Below are positions 35,749-44,883 of a stretch of DNA of 64,000 nucleotides, piece after piece; within the stretch, counting starts at the first letter, position 1, and every line of letters starts with the position of its first letter. A program made the position numbers and the translations under genes. This DNA comes from Acetivibrio clariflavus DSM 19732. Lineage in GTDB: Bacteria > Bacillota > Clostridia > Acetivibrionales > Acetivibrionaceae. The notes under the pieces were generated by a model. The model did no database searches and was not told the origin of the DNA. It saw nothing but the letters and a program-made list of their open reading frames with translations. The DNA lies in the NCBI RefSeq assembly GCF_000237085.1, contig NC_016627.1:3286118-3350117 (forward strand), in the 5' to 3' direction.

Positions 35749-37038
35749 ATGAATTTCAGACCCATTGCAGGAATTGATGTGGGTAAGTTCTTCAGTGAAA
35801 TGGCGATTCTTTCTCCTACCAATGAAGTGGTTGCCCGCATGAAGATTCACCATGATTCCAATACCGACGTTGAAAGAGCCGTTGAATTGCTTAATAAAAC
35901 GGAAAAAGATTTTGCTTCAAGGCCTTTCATAGTCATGGAATCCACCGGGCACTATCACAAAATCCTTTTCCATTCACTTTGTAAAGCTGGATTTGAGGTT
36001 TCGGTAACAAACCCCATCCAAACTGATTCTATCAAAAATATTGGAATCAGAAAAGTGAAAAATGATAAAGTGGATGCCCGGAAAATTGCCCTACTCTATA
36101 GATTTCAGGAACTTAAGTCAACCAACATCCCCAATGAGGATATTGAGTGCCTAAGGAGCCTATGTCGCCAGTACTACAAACTGAGTGATGAGCTTACCGC
36201 CTACAAAAACAGGCTTACCGGTATTGTTGACCAACTCATGCTTAACTTCAAGGATGTCTTCTCCAATATATTTTCAAAGGCTGCTATGGCTGTCCTGGAG
36301 GAGTATCCTACTCCTGCCCATATTCTTAAGGCTGACAGGAACAAGCTGATTTCACTGATTCAGAAGAAATCCCGCAAAAGTCTCAAATGGTCAACTGCCA
36401 AGTATGAGCTTCTGGTCTCCAAGGCCAGAGATTTTGCACCTCTGAGCATTCATAATGCCTCAAATGTTATTATGCTGGGCGTATATATCTCCATGATCAA
36501 AACCTTGGAAGAAAGCCTGGAGAAAGTCCTTAAGTCCATTCGTCTACTGATTGCTGAAGATATGGCGAAGGATATGCCCATGCTGGCATTGACGCTTGAA
36601 CTTTTGCAGAGCCTGCCAGGTATAGGCCTTCTCTCTGCTGCTACTATTCTTGCGGAGATTGGAGACTTTTCAGTCTTTAAAAAGCCAGGCAAGCTGGTTG
36701 CTTATTTCGGCGTTGACCCCTCTGTCATGCAGTCCGGAGAGTTTACCGGCACACGGAACAAGATGTCTAAGAGAGGTTCAAGGCTGCTTCGCAGGGTGCT
36801 TTTCACAATTGCTCTTGCTAATATCCGTACCAAGCGGGATAAGACAGCTTGCAACCCTGTGCTGCTGGAGTTCTACCAACAAAAATGCCAGAGTAAGCCT
36901 AAGAAAGTAGCTTTGGGAGCTGTTATGCGCAAGCTTGTTTGTATCATCTTTGCTGTCCTAAGGGATAGGAAACCTTACCAGTTACGCAGCCCCCAGGAAC
37001 ACGCTCAAATGCTTGCAGCAAAGCATACAGCAGCTTGA
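35749..37038 (+). CDS. IS110-family recombinase/transposase
   Basis: 429-residue DEDD recombinase. The N-terminal RuvC-like domain shows IAGIDVGKFFSEMAIL (first Asp), FIVMESTGHYH (Glu) and VKNDKVDARKIALLY (Asp pair). The C-terminal Tnp-2 domain has LQSLPGIGLLSAATILAEIG, LVAYFGVDPSVMQSGEFTGT with the catalytic Ser region, and KRGSRLLRRVLFTIAL. Full length without frameshift, so likely active. AAGGAGG lies seven bases upstream of the ATG. IS110 recombinases act with a bridge RNA encoded next to the gene. Confidence 0.95.
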   Translation: MNFRPIAGIDVGKFFSEMAILSPTNEVVARMKIHHDSNTDVERAVELLNKTEKDFASRPFIVMESTGHYHKILFHSLCKAGFEVSVTNPIQTDSIKNIGIRKVKNDKVDARKIALLYRFQELKSTNIPNEDIECLRSLCRQYYKLSDELTAYKNRLTGIVDQLMLNFKDVFSNIFSKAAMAVLEEYPTPAHILKADRNKLISLIQKKSRKSLKWSTAKYELLVSKARDFAPLSIHNASNVIMLGVYISMIKTLEESLEKVLKSIRLLIAEDMAKDMPMLALTLELLQSLPGIGLLSAATILAEIGDFSVFKKPGKLVAYFGVDPSVMQSGEFTGTRNKMSKRGSRLLRRVLFTIALANIRTKRDKTACNPVLLEFYQQKCQSKPKKVALGAVMRKLVCIIFAVLRDRKPYQLRSPQEHAQMLAAKHTAA

Positions 37039-37085
37039 TAGTACTGTACTTGATGTTCAGTTTTCAAAGAGCAACTTGCTATTTT

Positions 37086-37210
37086 AGACCAGCTATTTTA
37101 TGTCTACCTCACCTAGGTGGTCTTGTTGTCATGCGTTTCATTAACGTCAGGAGCCTAAAAAAATTTCTCAAAATTTTTATTATAAACTCTTGACTTTAAT
37201 TAGCTGGTCT
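37086..37210. repeat. 10-bp inverted repeat and palindrome in the IS110 right flank
   Basis: AGACCAGCTA (37086-37095) and TAGCTGGTCT (37201-37210) are perfect inverse complements 105 bases apart. Between them CACCTAGGTG (37110-37119) is a perfect 10-bp palindrome. They lie between the recombinase stop and tadC and may belong to the element's right end. Confidence 0.55.
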
Positions 37211-37259
37211 CCCTTTTTTTATTTATATATATCTATATCAACCCCTAATAAAATCTTTT

Positions 37260-38138
37260 TTACATCCCCCTCATGGCAAAAATGGCAGGTGCCGCAACAA
37301 TTATAAGTATAGCCATAAACATTATCATCATCGGGAACAGCAATTTTGTCGACAATTCCTCTCCAAGCCTTTTGGCTGTGCGTTTTCGCATCTCCCAACA
37401 TTCGGCAGCCTGAAGTCTTAAAATTGACACCATTTCCGAATTACCTTTTTTCATGTTTTGCACTACCACCGATACAAATTTGGTTATTTCGGGAATTTTA
37501 CACCTTTTTGCAAAATCCTCATAGGCGAGAATCTCCGGTTTTCCACTGCGTATATCGGCTATTGTAAGGCTCAATTCTTCATACAACACACTGTCTTTTT
37601 TACTGTCTGTCACAATCTTTTCCCAAGCCCTTGTAACGGTCATTCCTGCATTTATCAAAAGGGTGAGCTTGTTCAAAAAATCCGGAAAATCAAGCTGTAT
37701 CGATGTTCGTCTTTCTTTTATTTTATTGTCCAGTTCATTGTCAGGAAGAAAGAAAGAAATTACAAGCACAATCAGGGCAAATATCCCGTAATCCCAATCA
37801 GGTTCACCGCTAAGTCCAAAAAGGCTTAAGAAGAAGGCAGTCATCAGTACTAAAACTATCTTGTTTGACCAATGAATGCGAAGGTAATACTGAGAATACT
37901 TTACACCATAGAGCTCAATTATCTTTGCCATGAGCCTTCTGTCATAGTTGGAACCGTAGTTGTACTTGATTAATTCCGTGACATACAGGCCAATGGGCAA
38001 AAAGTTCTTTAGCTTGTATTCATTAGGATCTAACGGTTCAATAAATTCCTTGTATTTTTTTGATGAAAGCAGGAAAAGTACAAGAATTCCGCCTGCCACA
38101 ATCAGAAATATTACCAGTATTCCAGTATTGATTTGCAT
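37260..38138 (-). CDS. tadC: TadC-like inner-membrane pilus platform protein
   Basis: 292-residue type II secretion F-domain protein. Three or four hydrophobic segments are visible: ILVIFLIVAGGILVLFLLS at the start, VLVLMTAFFLSLFGL near 100, FALIVLVISFFLP, and the C-terminal MIMFMAILIIVAAPAIFAM. The F domain reads DFPDFLNKLTLLINAGMTVT and FVSVVVQNMKKGNSEMV. With TadB it forms the membrane platform for Flp pilus assembly. Eleven-base gap from tadB. The pilin gene expected downstream is now beyond the IS110 element. Confidence 0.9.
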   Translation of the reverse strand: MQINTGILVIFLIVAGGILVLFLLSSKKYKEFIEPLDPNEYKLKNFLPIGLYVTELIKYNYGSNYDRRLMAKIIELYGVKYSQYYLRIHWSNKIVLVLMTAFFLSLFGLSGEPDWDYGIFALIVLVISFFLPDNELDNKIKERRTSIQLDFPDFLNKLTLLINAGMTVTRAWEKIVTDSKKDSVLYEELSLTIADIRSGKPEILAYEDFAKRCKIPEITKFVSVVVQNMKKGNSEMVSILRLQAAECWEMRKRTAKRLGEELSTKLLFPMMIMFMAILIIVAAPAIFAMRGM

Positions 38139-38149
38139 GGATTTTCACC

Positions 38150-38944
38150 TTAAATTTTTATATTCATTATTTTTTTGGATATAAAATATGCCGCTAAAAT
38201 CAATATAAGAGCTACAGTCATTACAAATCTTCCTGCCAAAGTGTTGAAAATGGGATACATGTAGTCTTTTGAACTTGTGGACAGGAACAGTATAAGGAAT
38301 ACAGGCATGAGGGTCAGCACTTTCTGTTCAAACTTTCTGGCCGACAAAAGTGTGTCTATTTCTTCTTTTACTTCAATCTTGTCAGTAATTATGTTGGATG
38401 TGTTTTTTATAATTTCTACAATATTACCGCCTGCCCTTTTGCTTGTTTTAAACACATCCACAAAGTTTTCGATGTCCTCAAGATGGGATCTATTGGCAAA
38501 GTCCTCCAATGCAGCTTCAATGGTTTCATTCATTTCAATTTTTCGGACAATATATTCCACTTCTTTAATAATAAAAGCATTGCTGTCAGGATATATAATT
38601 GAAAGGTCTTTTAAAACTTCTTTGAAGGATGACTCAACCGATTTTCCCGCAGACAGAGATGAAGACAGAGAATAAAGCATGTCTTTAAACTGCAAATTCA
38701 ATTCATTTTTCCTTTTTTCAATTATCTCCTTAGTCCTTACTTTAGGGTACAACAGAGCAAGAAAGGATGCCGCCAAAGAAATGAATAAATTCTGATAAAA
38801 TATAAAGGAAACAATGTATATTACAACCGCTGCCAACAAGATGTACATTATACGTTCTCTAACACTCATGACATACATATTATAGTCGGGCAAGTTGCTG
38901 CCGGTTTCCGAAATAACATCCCGAGTTTCCCGATTTTTTATCAT
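38150..38944 (-). CDS. tadB: TadB-like inner-membrane pilus platform protein
   Basis: About 264-residue F-domain membrane protein. Two helices lie near residues 30-60 (ILLAAVVIYIVSFIFYQNLF) and two more at the C-terminus (VLTLMPVFLILFLST and MTVALILILAAYFISK). The F domain includes FKDMLYSLSSSLSAGKSVES and VFKTSKRAGGNIVEIIKNTS. A start 27 bases earlier would overlap cpaF, but the ATG at 38944 has GGGAG five bases upstream and is preferred. Second gene of the platform pair. Confidence 0.9.
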   Translation of the reverse strand: MIKNRETRDVISETGSNLPDYNMYVMSVRERIMYILLAAVVIYIVSFIFYQNLFISLAASFLALLYPKVRTKEIIEKRKNELNLQFKDMLYSLSSSLSAGKSVESSFKEVLKDLSIIYPDSNAFIIKEVEYIVRKIEMNETIEAALEDFANRSHLEDIENFVDVFKTSKRAGGNIVEIIKNTSNIITDKIEVKEEIDTLLSARKFEQKVLTLMPVFLILFLSTSSKDYMYPIFNTLAGRFVMTVALILILAAYFISKKIMNIKI

Positions 38945-38958
38945 GGGCACTCCCTCTT

Positions 38959-40197
38959 TCACACTTTGCATGATATGCCTGCCATTTTGAACTTCAATGT
39001 ATTCACCATTTCATTTCCGGTTCTTTTAAGAGAACCGATAACTCTTCCGTCTTTTGTCTCGCCCTCTTCAACAAACTCATACAAAGGATTCAATTGGATA
39101 TTGCCGTCCTTATAGCCCACAACTTCCGAAATTTCAAGCACCTTTCTCGATTTATCCCTTATTCTTCCCAAATGGATTATTATATCAATGGCCGATGCTA
39201 TTTGCTGTCTTATTGCCTCTATAGGCATTAATGCACCGCTTAAGACCATGGTTTCAAGCCTTGAAAGCATATCACGGCTGGAGTTGGCATGCCCGGTTGA
39301 CAGCGAACCGTCATGTCCGGTATTCATAGCCTGGAGCATGTCCAACGCTTCTGCTCCTCTGACTTCTCCGACAATTATCCTCTCGGGACGCATTCTCAAA
39401 GAAGTCTTGATCAAATCTCGTATTGTAATCTCTCCCTTGCCTTCGGTATTGGCATTTCTGGTTTCCAACCTTACAATATTTTTAATGCCTGTTATTTGAA
39501 GTTCTGCCGAGTCTTCAATTGTAATTATTCTTTCATCTTTGGGAATAAAATTGGAAAGTGCGTTTAAGAATGTGGTTTTTCCCGAGCTGGTGCCGCCGCA
39601 AACGAAAATGTTGTATTTTGCTCGCACCATGGCCTCTAAAACTTTTGCCGCTTCTTCAGTAAGAGAGCCATAATTTATGAGCTGCTCCACAGTCATGGGC
39701 TTCTCCGGAAACTTCCTTATTGTCATTATCGGTCCGTTAAGGGCAATGGGGTTAAGAACCACATTAACCCTCGAACCGTCACTTAATCTGGCATCAACTA
39801 TAGGAGAAGCTTCATTAACGCTTCTGTTCACTTTTGAGACAATTGATTGGATAACATCCTCCAGTTTTTGAACACTTTCAAATTTTGCATCAACTTGTTC
39901 AATCCTTCCGTTCCTCTCTATGAATATATCATCGGCTCCGTTTATCATAATTTCAGTTATGGAAGGGTCATCAATAAGGGGTTGAAGTATGTCAAGACGT
40001 CTCATTGAGTTGAAAACCGCCTCACAGATTTCCCTTTTTTCCGAGACGGTCAAATAGAAATGTTTTGATTTTTCGAAAACAACGCTGGTTATAAGTTCCC
40101 GTATTTCTTCATCGGATATGTCTTTGCCGAGGTCAATGCTGTCACTGACGATTTTTTTAACTTCAGCTACAAGGTTTGCTTTGTCGAAAGCACCCAT
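38959..40197 (-). CDS. cpaF: CpaF/TadA secretion ATPase
   Basis: 412-residue hexameric ATPase powering Flp pilus assembly. N-terminal domain contains DDPSITEIMINGADDIFIER. The ATPase core has Walker A FVCGGTSSGKTTFLNAL (about 203-219), the Asp box ERIITIEDSAELQI, Walker B RMRPERIIVGEVRGAEALD and the His box MNTGHDGSLSTGHANS. Length is typical of the CpaF subfamily. GAGGTG precedes the ATG; 16-base gap from tadZ. Confidence 0.96.
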   Translation of the reverse strand: MGAFDKANLVAEVKKIVSDSIDLGKDISDEEIRELITSVVFEKSKHFYLTVSEKREICEAVFNSMRRLDILQPLIDDPSITEIMINGADDIFIERNGRIEQVDAKFESVQKLEDVIQSIVSKVNRSVNEASPIVDARLSDGSRVNVVLNPIALNGPIMTIRKFPEKPMTVEQLINYGSLTEEAAKVLEAMVRAKYNIFVCGGTSSGKTTFLNALSNFIPKDERIITIEDSAELQITGIKNIVRLETRNANTEGKGEITIRDLIKTSLRMRPERIIVGEVRGAEALDMLQAMNTGHDGSLSTGHANSSRDMLSRLETMVLSGALMPIEAIRQQIASAIDIIIHLGRIRDKSRKVLEISEVVGYKDGNIQLNPLYEFVEEGETKDGRVIGSLKRTGNEMVNTLKFKMAGISCKV

Positions 40198-40213
40198 ACA
40201 TACACCTCAGTCT

Positions 40214-41326
40214 TTAAGTATAATATTTTTCGATAATCTCCTCTATACTCTCAGTGAAATCCCCCTGAAGGTCCATTAGACGATTATTGCCTTTTATTGC
40301 TGCCATTCCGGGTACCGCTGGAATATAGTATTCTATAGATTTGCCGCATACTTCAGCAGTATCGACTTCCAGCGCCATATAGGTGTTGTATTTGTTCAGA
40401 ACCATATTTATTTTATCGATAAAATCTATTCCTCTTCTCTCTTTTAAGATGGACATTTCCTTTGCAAACAAGCTAATCTTTATATCGGATACTGCATCCT
40501 GAGGAAGAACCAGGAGTATTTCATCACATGCCTCAAGGATTGCAATATTTTTATCGTCAAAACTGCTTGACATATCCACAAAAACAAGATCATACTGTCC
40601 CATGTTTCTGAACTCGTCAAGAAGAGTCCTCAACTCCTCGGGCTTGCACTCCTGCAAGTCCAGAAGGCTCTCCGGAGGACTAAAATAGTACAAATTGTAC
40701 TCAGCATCATAGAGTTTGGATCCTTCAATTCTGAGCTGCAAGTTGCTGTTCTTGTCCTTCAAATAGTACAATACATCCGAAAAAGTATGTTCTCCTTTGC
40801 AATCACAGAACATAGGTGTGGATTGAAAGTCTTCTAAGTTGAGATAAAAAACTTTCATCCTCCTTTGTGCACACTGGATTGCACAACTGGTGGCAACGGT
40901 AGTCTTCCCCGATCCCCCTATAGGAGAATAAACGGCAATCAGTTTCGTCTTTTTATCTCCGGCAACACTTACAGCATTTCCATCGCCCTTTTGAGCAAAT
41001 ATATTAAAAATATCGCTTACAATCTTGTCACCTTTCTGGTACTTGCATATTGTATAATAATCGCCGGTATTGCCGTCTGATTTTTCGGCAGTAAGCAAAA
41101 TGACATTTGAAATATTTTCTTTAGGTATTTCATCGGAATACAAACTTGACTCTATCAATAAAACATCTGCATGATTACCTTCACCGGAAAGATATTCAAT
41201 CAGACAATGTTTATCTGTAAAGGAGTTAACCTGAAATTCCTGGGAATGATTCAGCATTATGTACTCTGCCATACTTTCCACGTATGTCCCATCGGTGTCA
41301 GCAATAATAAGTTTTAACCTCGCCAT
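40214..41326 (-). CDS. TadZ/CpaE-like pilus localisation ATPase
   Basis: 370 residues. The N-terminal 120 residues form a receiver-like domain (LKLIIADTDGTYVESMAEYI, DVLLIESSLYSDE) that lacks a clear phospho-acceptor set, as in CpaE/TadZ. The C-terminal MinD/ParA domain has the deviant Walker A VYSPIGGSGKTTVAT near residue 132-146, FYLNLEDFQST, and Walker B DLVFVDMSSSFDD. TadZ positions the Flp pilus apparatus. First ATPase gene of the leftward tad operon. GGGGG lies upstream of the start. Confidence 0.9.
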   Translation of the reverse strand: MARLKLIIADTDGTYVESMAEYIMLNHSQEFQVNSFTDKHCLIEYLSGEGNHADVLLIESSLYSDEIPKENISNVILLTAEKSDGNTGDYYTICKYQKGDKIVSDIFNIFAQKGDGNAVSVAGDKKTKLIAVYSPIGGSGKTTVATSCAIQCAQRRMKVFYLNLEDFQSTPMFCDCKGEHTFSDVLYYLKDKNSNLQLRIEGSKLYDAEYNLYYFSPPESLLDLQECKPEELRTLLDEFRNMGQYDLVFVDMSSSFDDKNIAILEACDEILLVLPQDAVSDIKISLFAKEMSILKERRGIDFIDKINMVLNKYNTYMALEVDTAEVCGKSIEYYIPAVPGMAAIKGNNRLMDLQGDFTESIEEIIEKYYT

Positions 41327-41506
41327 AACAATATTTCCCCCGTAAAAATAATGCTACTAATATAATTATATACCAATACTAATTCTTTTTGGACACAAAA
41401 TTTAAAAACAAGACAATAATAAGATTTTGAAAACTAAATGAACCGAAAAGGTAAAAATTGCTTATATTATAATTATACTTTTAATATCAAAATTTGTCAA
41501 ATTCCA

Positions 41507-42115
41507 TTAATGTATATTAAACAGCTCCGACAAATTCCATATGATTTCAAAACACTCGGCGGTATCACCCACTACGTCGTCTCCCGATTTACGTATGGAA
41601 TAGTGCTTTCTGGTGTTTCCGAACATAAGATAATTCTTCCCCGATTGTATAGGATCTTTATGTTCAAAATACTTAATCTGGAAATCTTCAAAGTCTTTAT
41701 AGTCACATTTATATGAATAGGTTCTCACCCACTGCAATTCATCACACTTCTGTCTTTTCATAAATCCAACCACTTTATCAAACAAATAGAAGGGACTGTT
41801 TTCTTTTTCTGCCGGTTCCGTTTCCTGTTCCTTTATTTCCTGCTTTTCATCCGCATTATCCGCAGCTTGTTCTGTTGTTAATTCAGGTTCTTCGACTTTC
41901 TGAACTTCGATTTCTTCAATTATTTCTTCTATTGCGTCATACTTGCCTAATTCCTCCAGTATTTCCACCTGGGAGCTTATTTCCTTCCACAAAAGGCCGT
42001 TACGCTGTGACAGCAAATCGAAAGCCTCCTGTGAAATCAAACTTGCCGCCTTCAAATATTTCCTAAGACATTCCTCCATAACTTTCAGCAATTCCTTGTC
42101 ACTCTTGCTTATCAC
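41507..42115 (-). CDS. Protein of unknown function upstream of the tad genes
   Basis: 202 residues, cytosolic, no membrane helix. The N-terminal 60 residues are helical (DKELLKVMEECLRKYLKAAS); residues about 60-105 are very acidic and Glu-rich (EEIIEEIEVQKVEEPELTTE), as a flexible spacer; the C-terminal 100 residues appear folded with many aromatics (KVVGFMKRQKCDELQWVRTY, YFEHKDPIQSGKNY). GTG start with AGGG upstream. I recognise no family. Its position 180 bases before tadZ, same strand, suggests a pilus-related role, but it may be independent. Confidence 0.7.
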   Translation of the reverse strand: MISKSDKELLKVMEECLRKYLKAASLISQEAFDLLSQRNGLLWKEISSQVEILEELGKYDAIEEIIEEIEVQKVEEPELTTEQAADNADEKQEIKEQETEPAEKENSPFYLFDKVVGFMKRQKCDELQWVRTYSYKCDYKDFEDFQIKYFEHKDPIQSGKNYLMFGNTRKHYSIRKSGDDVVGDTAECFEIIWNLSELFNIH

Positions 42116-42592
42116 ATTCCCACACCCTTTTTATTTTCTAAAGTTTATGTATTTTCTTGTTAATATTAAATCTCAAGCATCTCATATTAATAACAGTCAA
42201 TGAGTCACAAGTCATAATACTTCAAAACATGAAAAAGATATAGAGTTTTTGTAAAACATACAGGATAATAATATCAAATTTTCTCAATGAATACAAATTG
42301 AGTATTTGTATCGTACAATATTATTTTACATTATATGTCTTGTAAGCTCAATTCACTTTTTTACAAATTTCGCAAATACTTGACCTTGTAATGCAAATTT
42401 TACACAAAAAGCACATATAAAGCAGAATAATAAAATAATCTCATACATACTTTTATTTGTTTATGTTTTTATGATATAATTTTACCGGAGCGGTCATATC
42501 ATTACAGCAAAAGTGTATTTTAAAAGTTTTACAAATCTTATATTTGTTATGTTAGATAGCACTGGTTTATTATATATTCGGAGGATCAGCTC
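42116..42592. other. Divergent intergenic region before the HATPase gene
   Basis: 477 AT-rich bases between leftward and rightward genes. A TATAAT at 42475-42480 on the plus strand is well placed for the HATPase gene, but its -35 is weak. No reading frame or strong hairpin is seen. Confidence 0.45.
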
Positions 42593-43024
42593 ATGCAAAT
42601 ACTTAATTATAAACTGGATGCGTATGTTCCCTTTGAAAACGAGAGTATTGAAAGCTTTTTGGTTTTATGCGAGAATGCAATAAACAAGATGATTTCCGAT
42701 GAACATACAATCTTCAAGCTAAAAAGTGCCATCCATGAGCTTCTCATCAATTCCCTCGAACACGGTTATAAAAGAGAAGGAGGAAAAATTCACTTTTACG
42801 TTGAAAAAAACGATAAAAACATTACTTTGGAAATAGCCGATGAAGGTTCCGGCTTTGATCCCCAAATGATTGATTTGGAAAACACAGGCACAGATTTGAA
42901 TTCAATCAATAGGCGGGGATGGGGACTTCTGATAATAAAAAAGTTATCCGACAGTATGGAAATCACCCCAAACACCCCAAAAGGTACTAAAATCAACGTA
43001 GTTATATCCCTTTCCGATATGTAG
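42593..43024 (+). CDS. Stand-alone HATPase (RsbW/SpoIIAB-like) protein
   Basis: 143-residue GHKL ATPase of the anti-sigma serine-kinase type. It has the N-box IHELLINSLEHGYKREG (about residues 48-64), the G1 box LEIADEGSGFDP (about 84-95) and the G2 box RRGWGLLIIKKLSD (about 108-121). RsbW-like proteins usually bind a sigma factor or an anti-anti-sigma partner, but none is adjacent here, so the target is unknown. GGAGG lies eight bases before the ATG. Monocistronic. Confidence 0.88.
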   Translation: MQILNYKLDAYVPFENESIESFLVLCENAINKMISDEHTIFKLKSAIHELLINSLEHGYKREGGKIHFYVEKNDKNITLEIADEGSGFDPQMIDLENTGTDLNSINRRGWGLLIIKKLSDSMEITPNTPKGTKINVVISLSDM

Positions 43025-43069
43025 AGCTTATATGTTTGTAAACAGCAATATCCAGTCTTATCGAAATTG

Positions 43070-44812
43070 TTAACAAACGGGAACTTTCATATATTTGTAC
43101 CTACTCTTAACACTGTTATAATGGGTATAGTCAAACAATATCACAGTACTTTCTTGTGTAATATTGTCCTTTGTAACATCATACTGAAATCTTTCAAAAT
43201 GCACTTTGGTATAAATCTGCTTTGCAGGCAATCCTGCAAAATCCGGGATGTATTCAGATATATATTCTTCTCTTTTCAGAAATTCAAAGCACTTTTCCTT
43301 AAAGCACGGTTCCATATTCCTTACAAGACCAGCAGGAAGGTTATTGGTGTTGTTTGAAGCTAAGAAATCAAATTTAAGCAGTTCATTGACCATTTTCAAA
43401 TCCACATTCAATTTTCCGTCCCGGGCAAAATTCAGAATTACAGTATATAAATCACGGCCGGACAGGGAACGTTTGAAATATCCGCACGCCTTAAAATACC
43501 CCGACAGTTTTTCGAAAAAATCAAAAGGGGAAGAAAAGGCTTTAATAAGGTATTGCAATGTCTTTTCAAATCTTCCCGAATTAAAGAAGCGTTCCACCAT
43601 ATCCTCCATATCTTTTAGTCTTGTTATTTCACCATAACTTAGACAATCACTGCTTAAAACCTCATAAGGAGGATAATTCCTGAATTTGTAGCCATGCTTG
43701 TCCGATTCCCTGCGTATTGAAGATCCCTTAAGAAGTTTCAGAAAGCCCACCTGAAGCTGATGGGGAGATAGTCGGTAGACATCATTAAAGGATTTTTTGA
43801 AGGATTCATAATCCTCATAGGGCAGCCCTACAATCAAATCAAGATGCAAGTGGATGTTCCCCATTCTATTCAGCTTTTGTACATTTTCAAATACTTTCTC
43901 CAAATTCGTCTTTCTGTTGATAGCTTCAAGGGTTTTGGCATTGGTGGTCTGTACCCCTATCTCAAATTGAATGAGACCCTCCGGAGCTTTAGACAGTATT
44001 GACAGCATTTCCTCGTCAAACAAATCGGCTGCAGCTTCAAAGTGAAAACATGTATCCCCTGCGTTTTCTATAATAAACGTAAATATCTGTTTTGCCCTGT
44101 CAGGATTGCAATTGAAGGTTCTGTCAACAAATTTGACTATTTTTATCCCCTTTTTAATAAACAGCAAGATATCCGATTTTACCCTCTCAAGATCAAAATA
44201 CCTGACACCTTTAAAGGTAGAAGACAAACAGTAGGAACAATTAAAGGGACATCCTCTGGAAGACTCGTAATACACTATCTTGTTTCCGACACTATCAAAC
44301 ATTTCTTCACTGTAAGGCGATATTACAGTGTTCAAATCCTCAATCAGGGCATACTCACCGCCGCAGACTATATTTTCACCGTCCCTGTAGGTAAGACTTT
44401 TTATGCTGCATAAAGCTATGGATGGATCGGAAAAGGAACGCAGCAGATTCCTGAAGGCCTCTTCCCCTTCCCCGGACAGTATAAAGTCTATACAACTGTT
44501 ATTCTTCATTATTTCACAGGAAGAAAAGGAAACTTCAGGCCCTCCTAAAACAATCCTGACCTTTGGAAGAACTTTTTTTAAATTGCCGGCTATTTTAAGC
44601 ACTTCTTCAATATTCCAAATATAACACGAAAAAGCAACTATATCGCAATTTTCTTCATATATTTGCGAAAGTATGGAGTCGGCCATATCATTGATGGAAA
44701 ACTCCATGACCTTAACCTCACCGCAGTCAGGGGTACAATTGGCTTTAAGATACCATGGAGCCAGGGCCGAGTGGATGTATTTAGAATTTAAAGCAACTAT
44801 AACCGTCTTCAT
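43070..44812 (-). CDS. B12-binding domain radical SAM protein, DUF4080 type
   Basis: 580 residues. An N-terminal cobalamin-binding-like Rossmann domain (about 1-140: IVALNSKYIHSALAPWYLKA, IVLGGPEVSF) is followed by a radical SAM domain with ESSRGCPFNCSYCLSS near residue 185 (three Cys of the 4Fe-4S cluster), FVDRTFN and FEIGVQTTN, LDLIVGLPYEDYESF. The C-terminal 200 residues carry DUF4080. Substrate and reaction are not known. GGGAG lies ten bases upstream. Convergent with the HATPase gene. Confidence 0.9.
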   Translation of the reverse strand: MKTVIVALNSKYIHSALAPWYLKANCTPDCGEVKVMEFSINDMADSILSQIYEENCDIVAFSCYIWNIEEVLKIAGNLKKVLPKVRIVLGGPEVSFSSCEIMKNNSCIDFILSGEGEEAFRNLLRSFSDPSIALCSIKSLTYRDGENIVCGGEYALIEDLNTVISPYSEEMFDSVGNKIVYYESSRGCPFNCSYCLSSTFKGVRYFDLERVKSDILLFIKKGIKIVKFVDRTFNCNPDRAKQIFTFIIENAGDTCFHFEAAADLFDEEMLSILSKAPEGLIQFEIGVQTTNAKTLEAINRKTNLEKVFENVQKLNRMGNIHLHLDLIVGLPYEDYESFKKSFNDVYRLSPHQLQVGFLKLLKGSSIRRESDKHGYKFRNYPPYEVLSSDCLSYGEITRLKDMEDMVERFFNSGRFEKTLQYLIKAFSSPFDFFEKLSGYFKACGYFKRSLSGRDLYTVILNFARDGKLNVDLKMVNELLKFDFLASNNTNNLPAGLVRNMEPCFKEKCFEFLKREEYISEYIPDFAGLPAKQIYTKVHFERFQYDVTKDNITQESTVILFDYTHYNSVKSRYKYMKVPVC

Positions 44813-44883
44813 AGTACTTCTCCCAAAAATGATATCGAGTAATTATACCAAAACTCCATACCCCCTTTCAAGGTTCTGAACTT

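Larger units (their letters stand above)
35509..37210 (+). mobile_element. IS110-family element inserted in the Tad locus (ends approximate)
   Basis: One intact rightward IS110 recombinase gene with about 240 bases of structured DNA 5' and about 170 bases 3', lying between leftward flp and tadC. IS110 elements usually lack terminal repeats and target duplications, so the ends are uncertain: left somewhere in 35400-35520, right in 37150-37215. A short direct repeat CTTGAC occurs at 35508-35513 and 37189-37194 and may mark the ends. Opposite orientation to all Tad genes supports a transposed origin. Confidence 0.75.
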
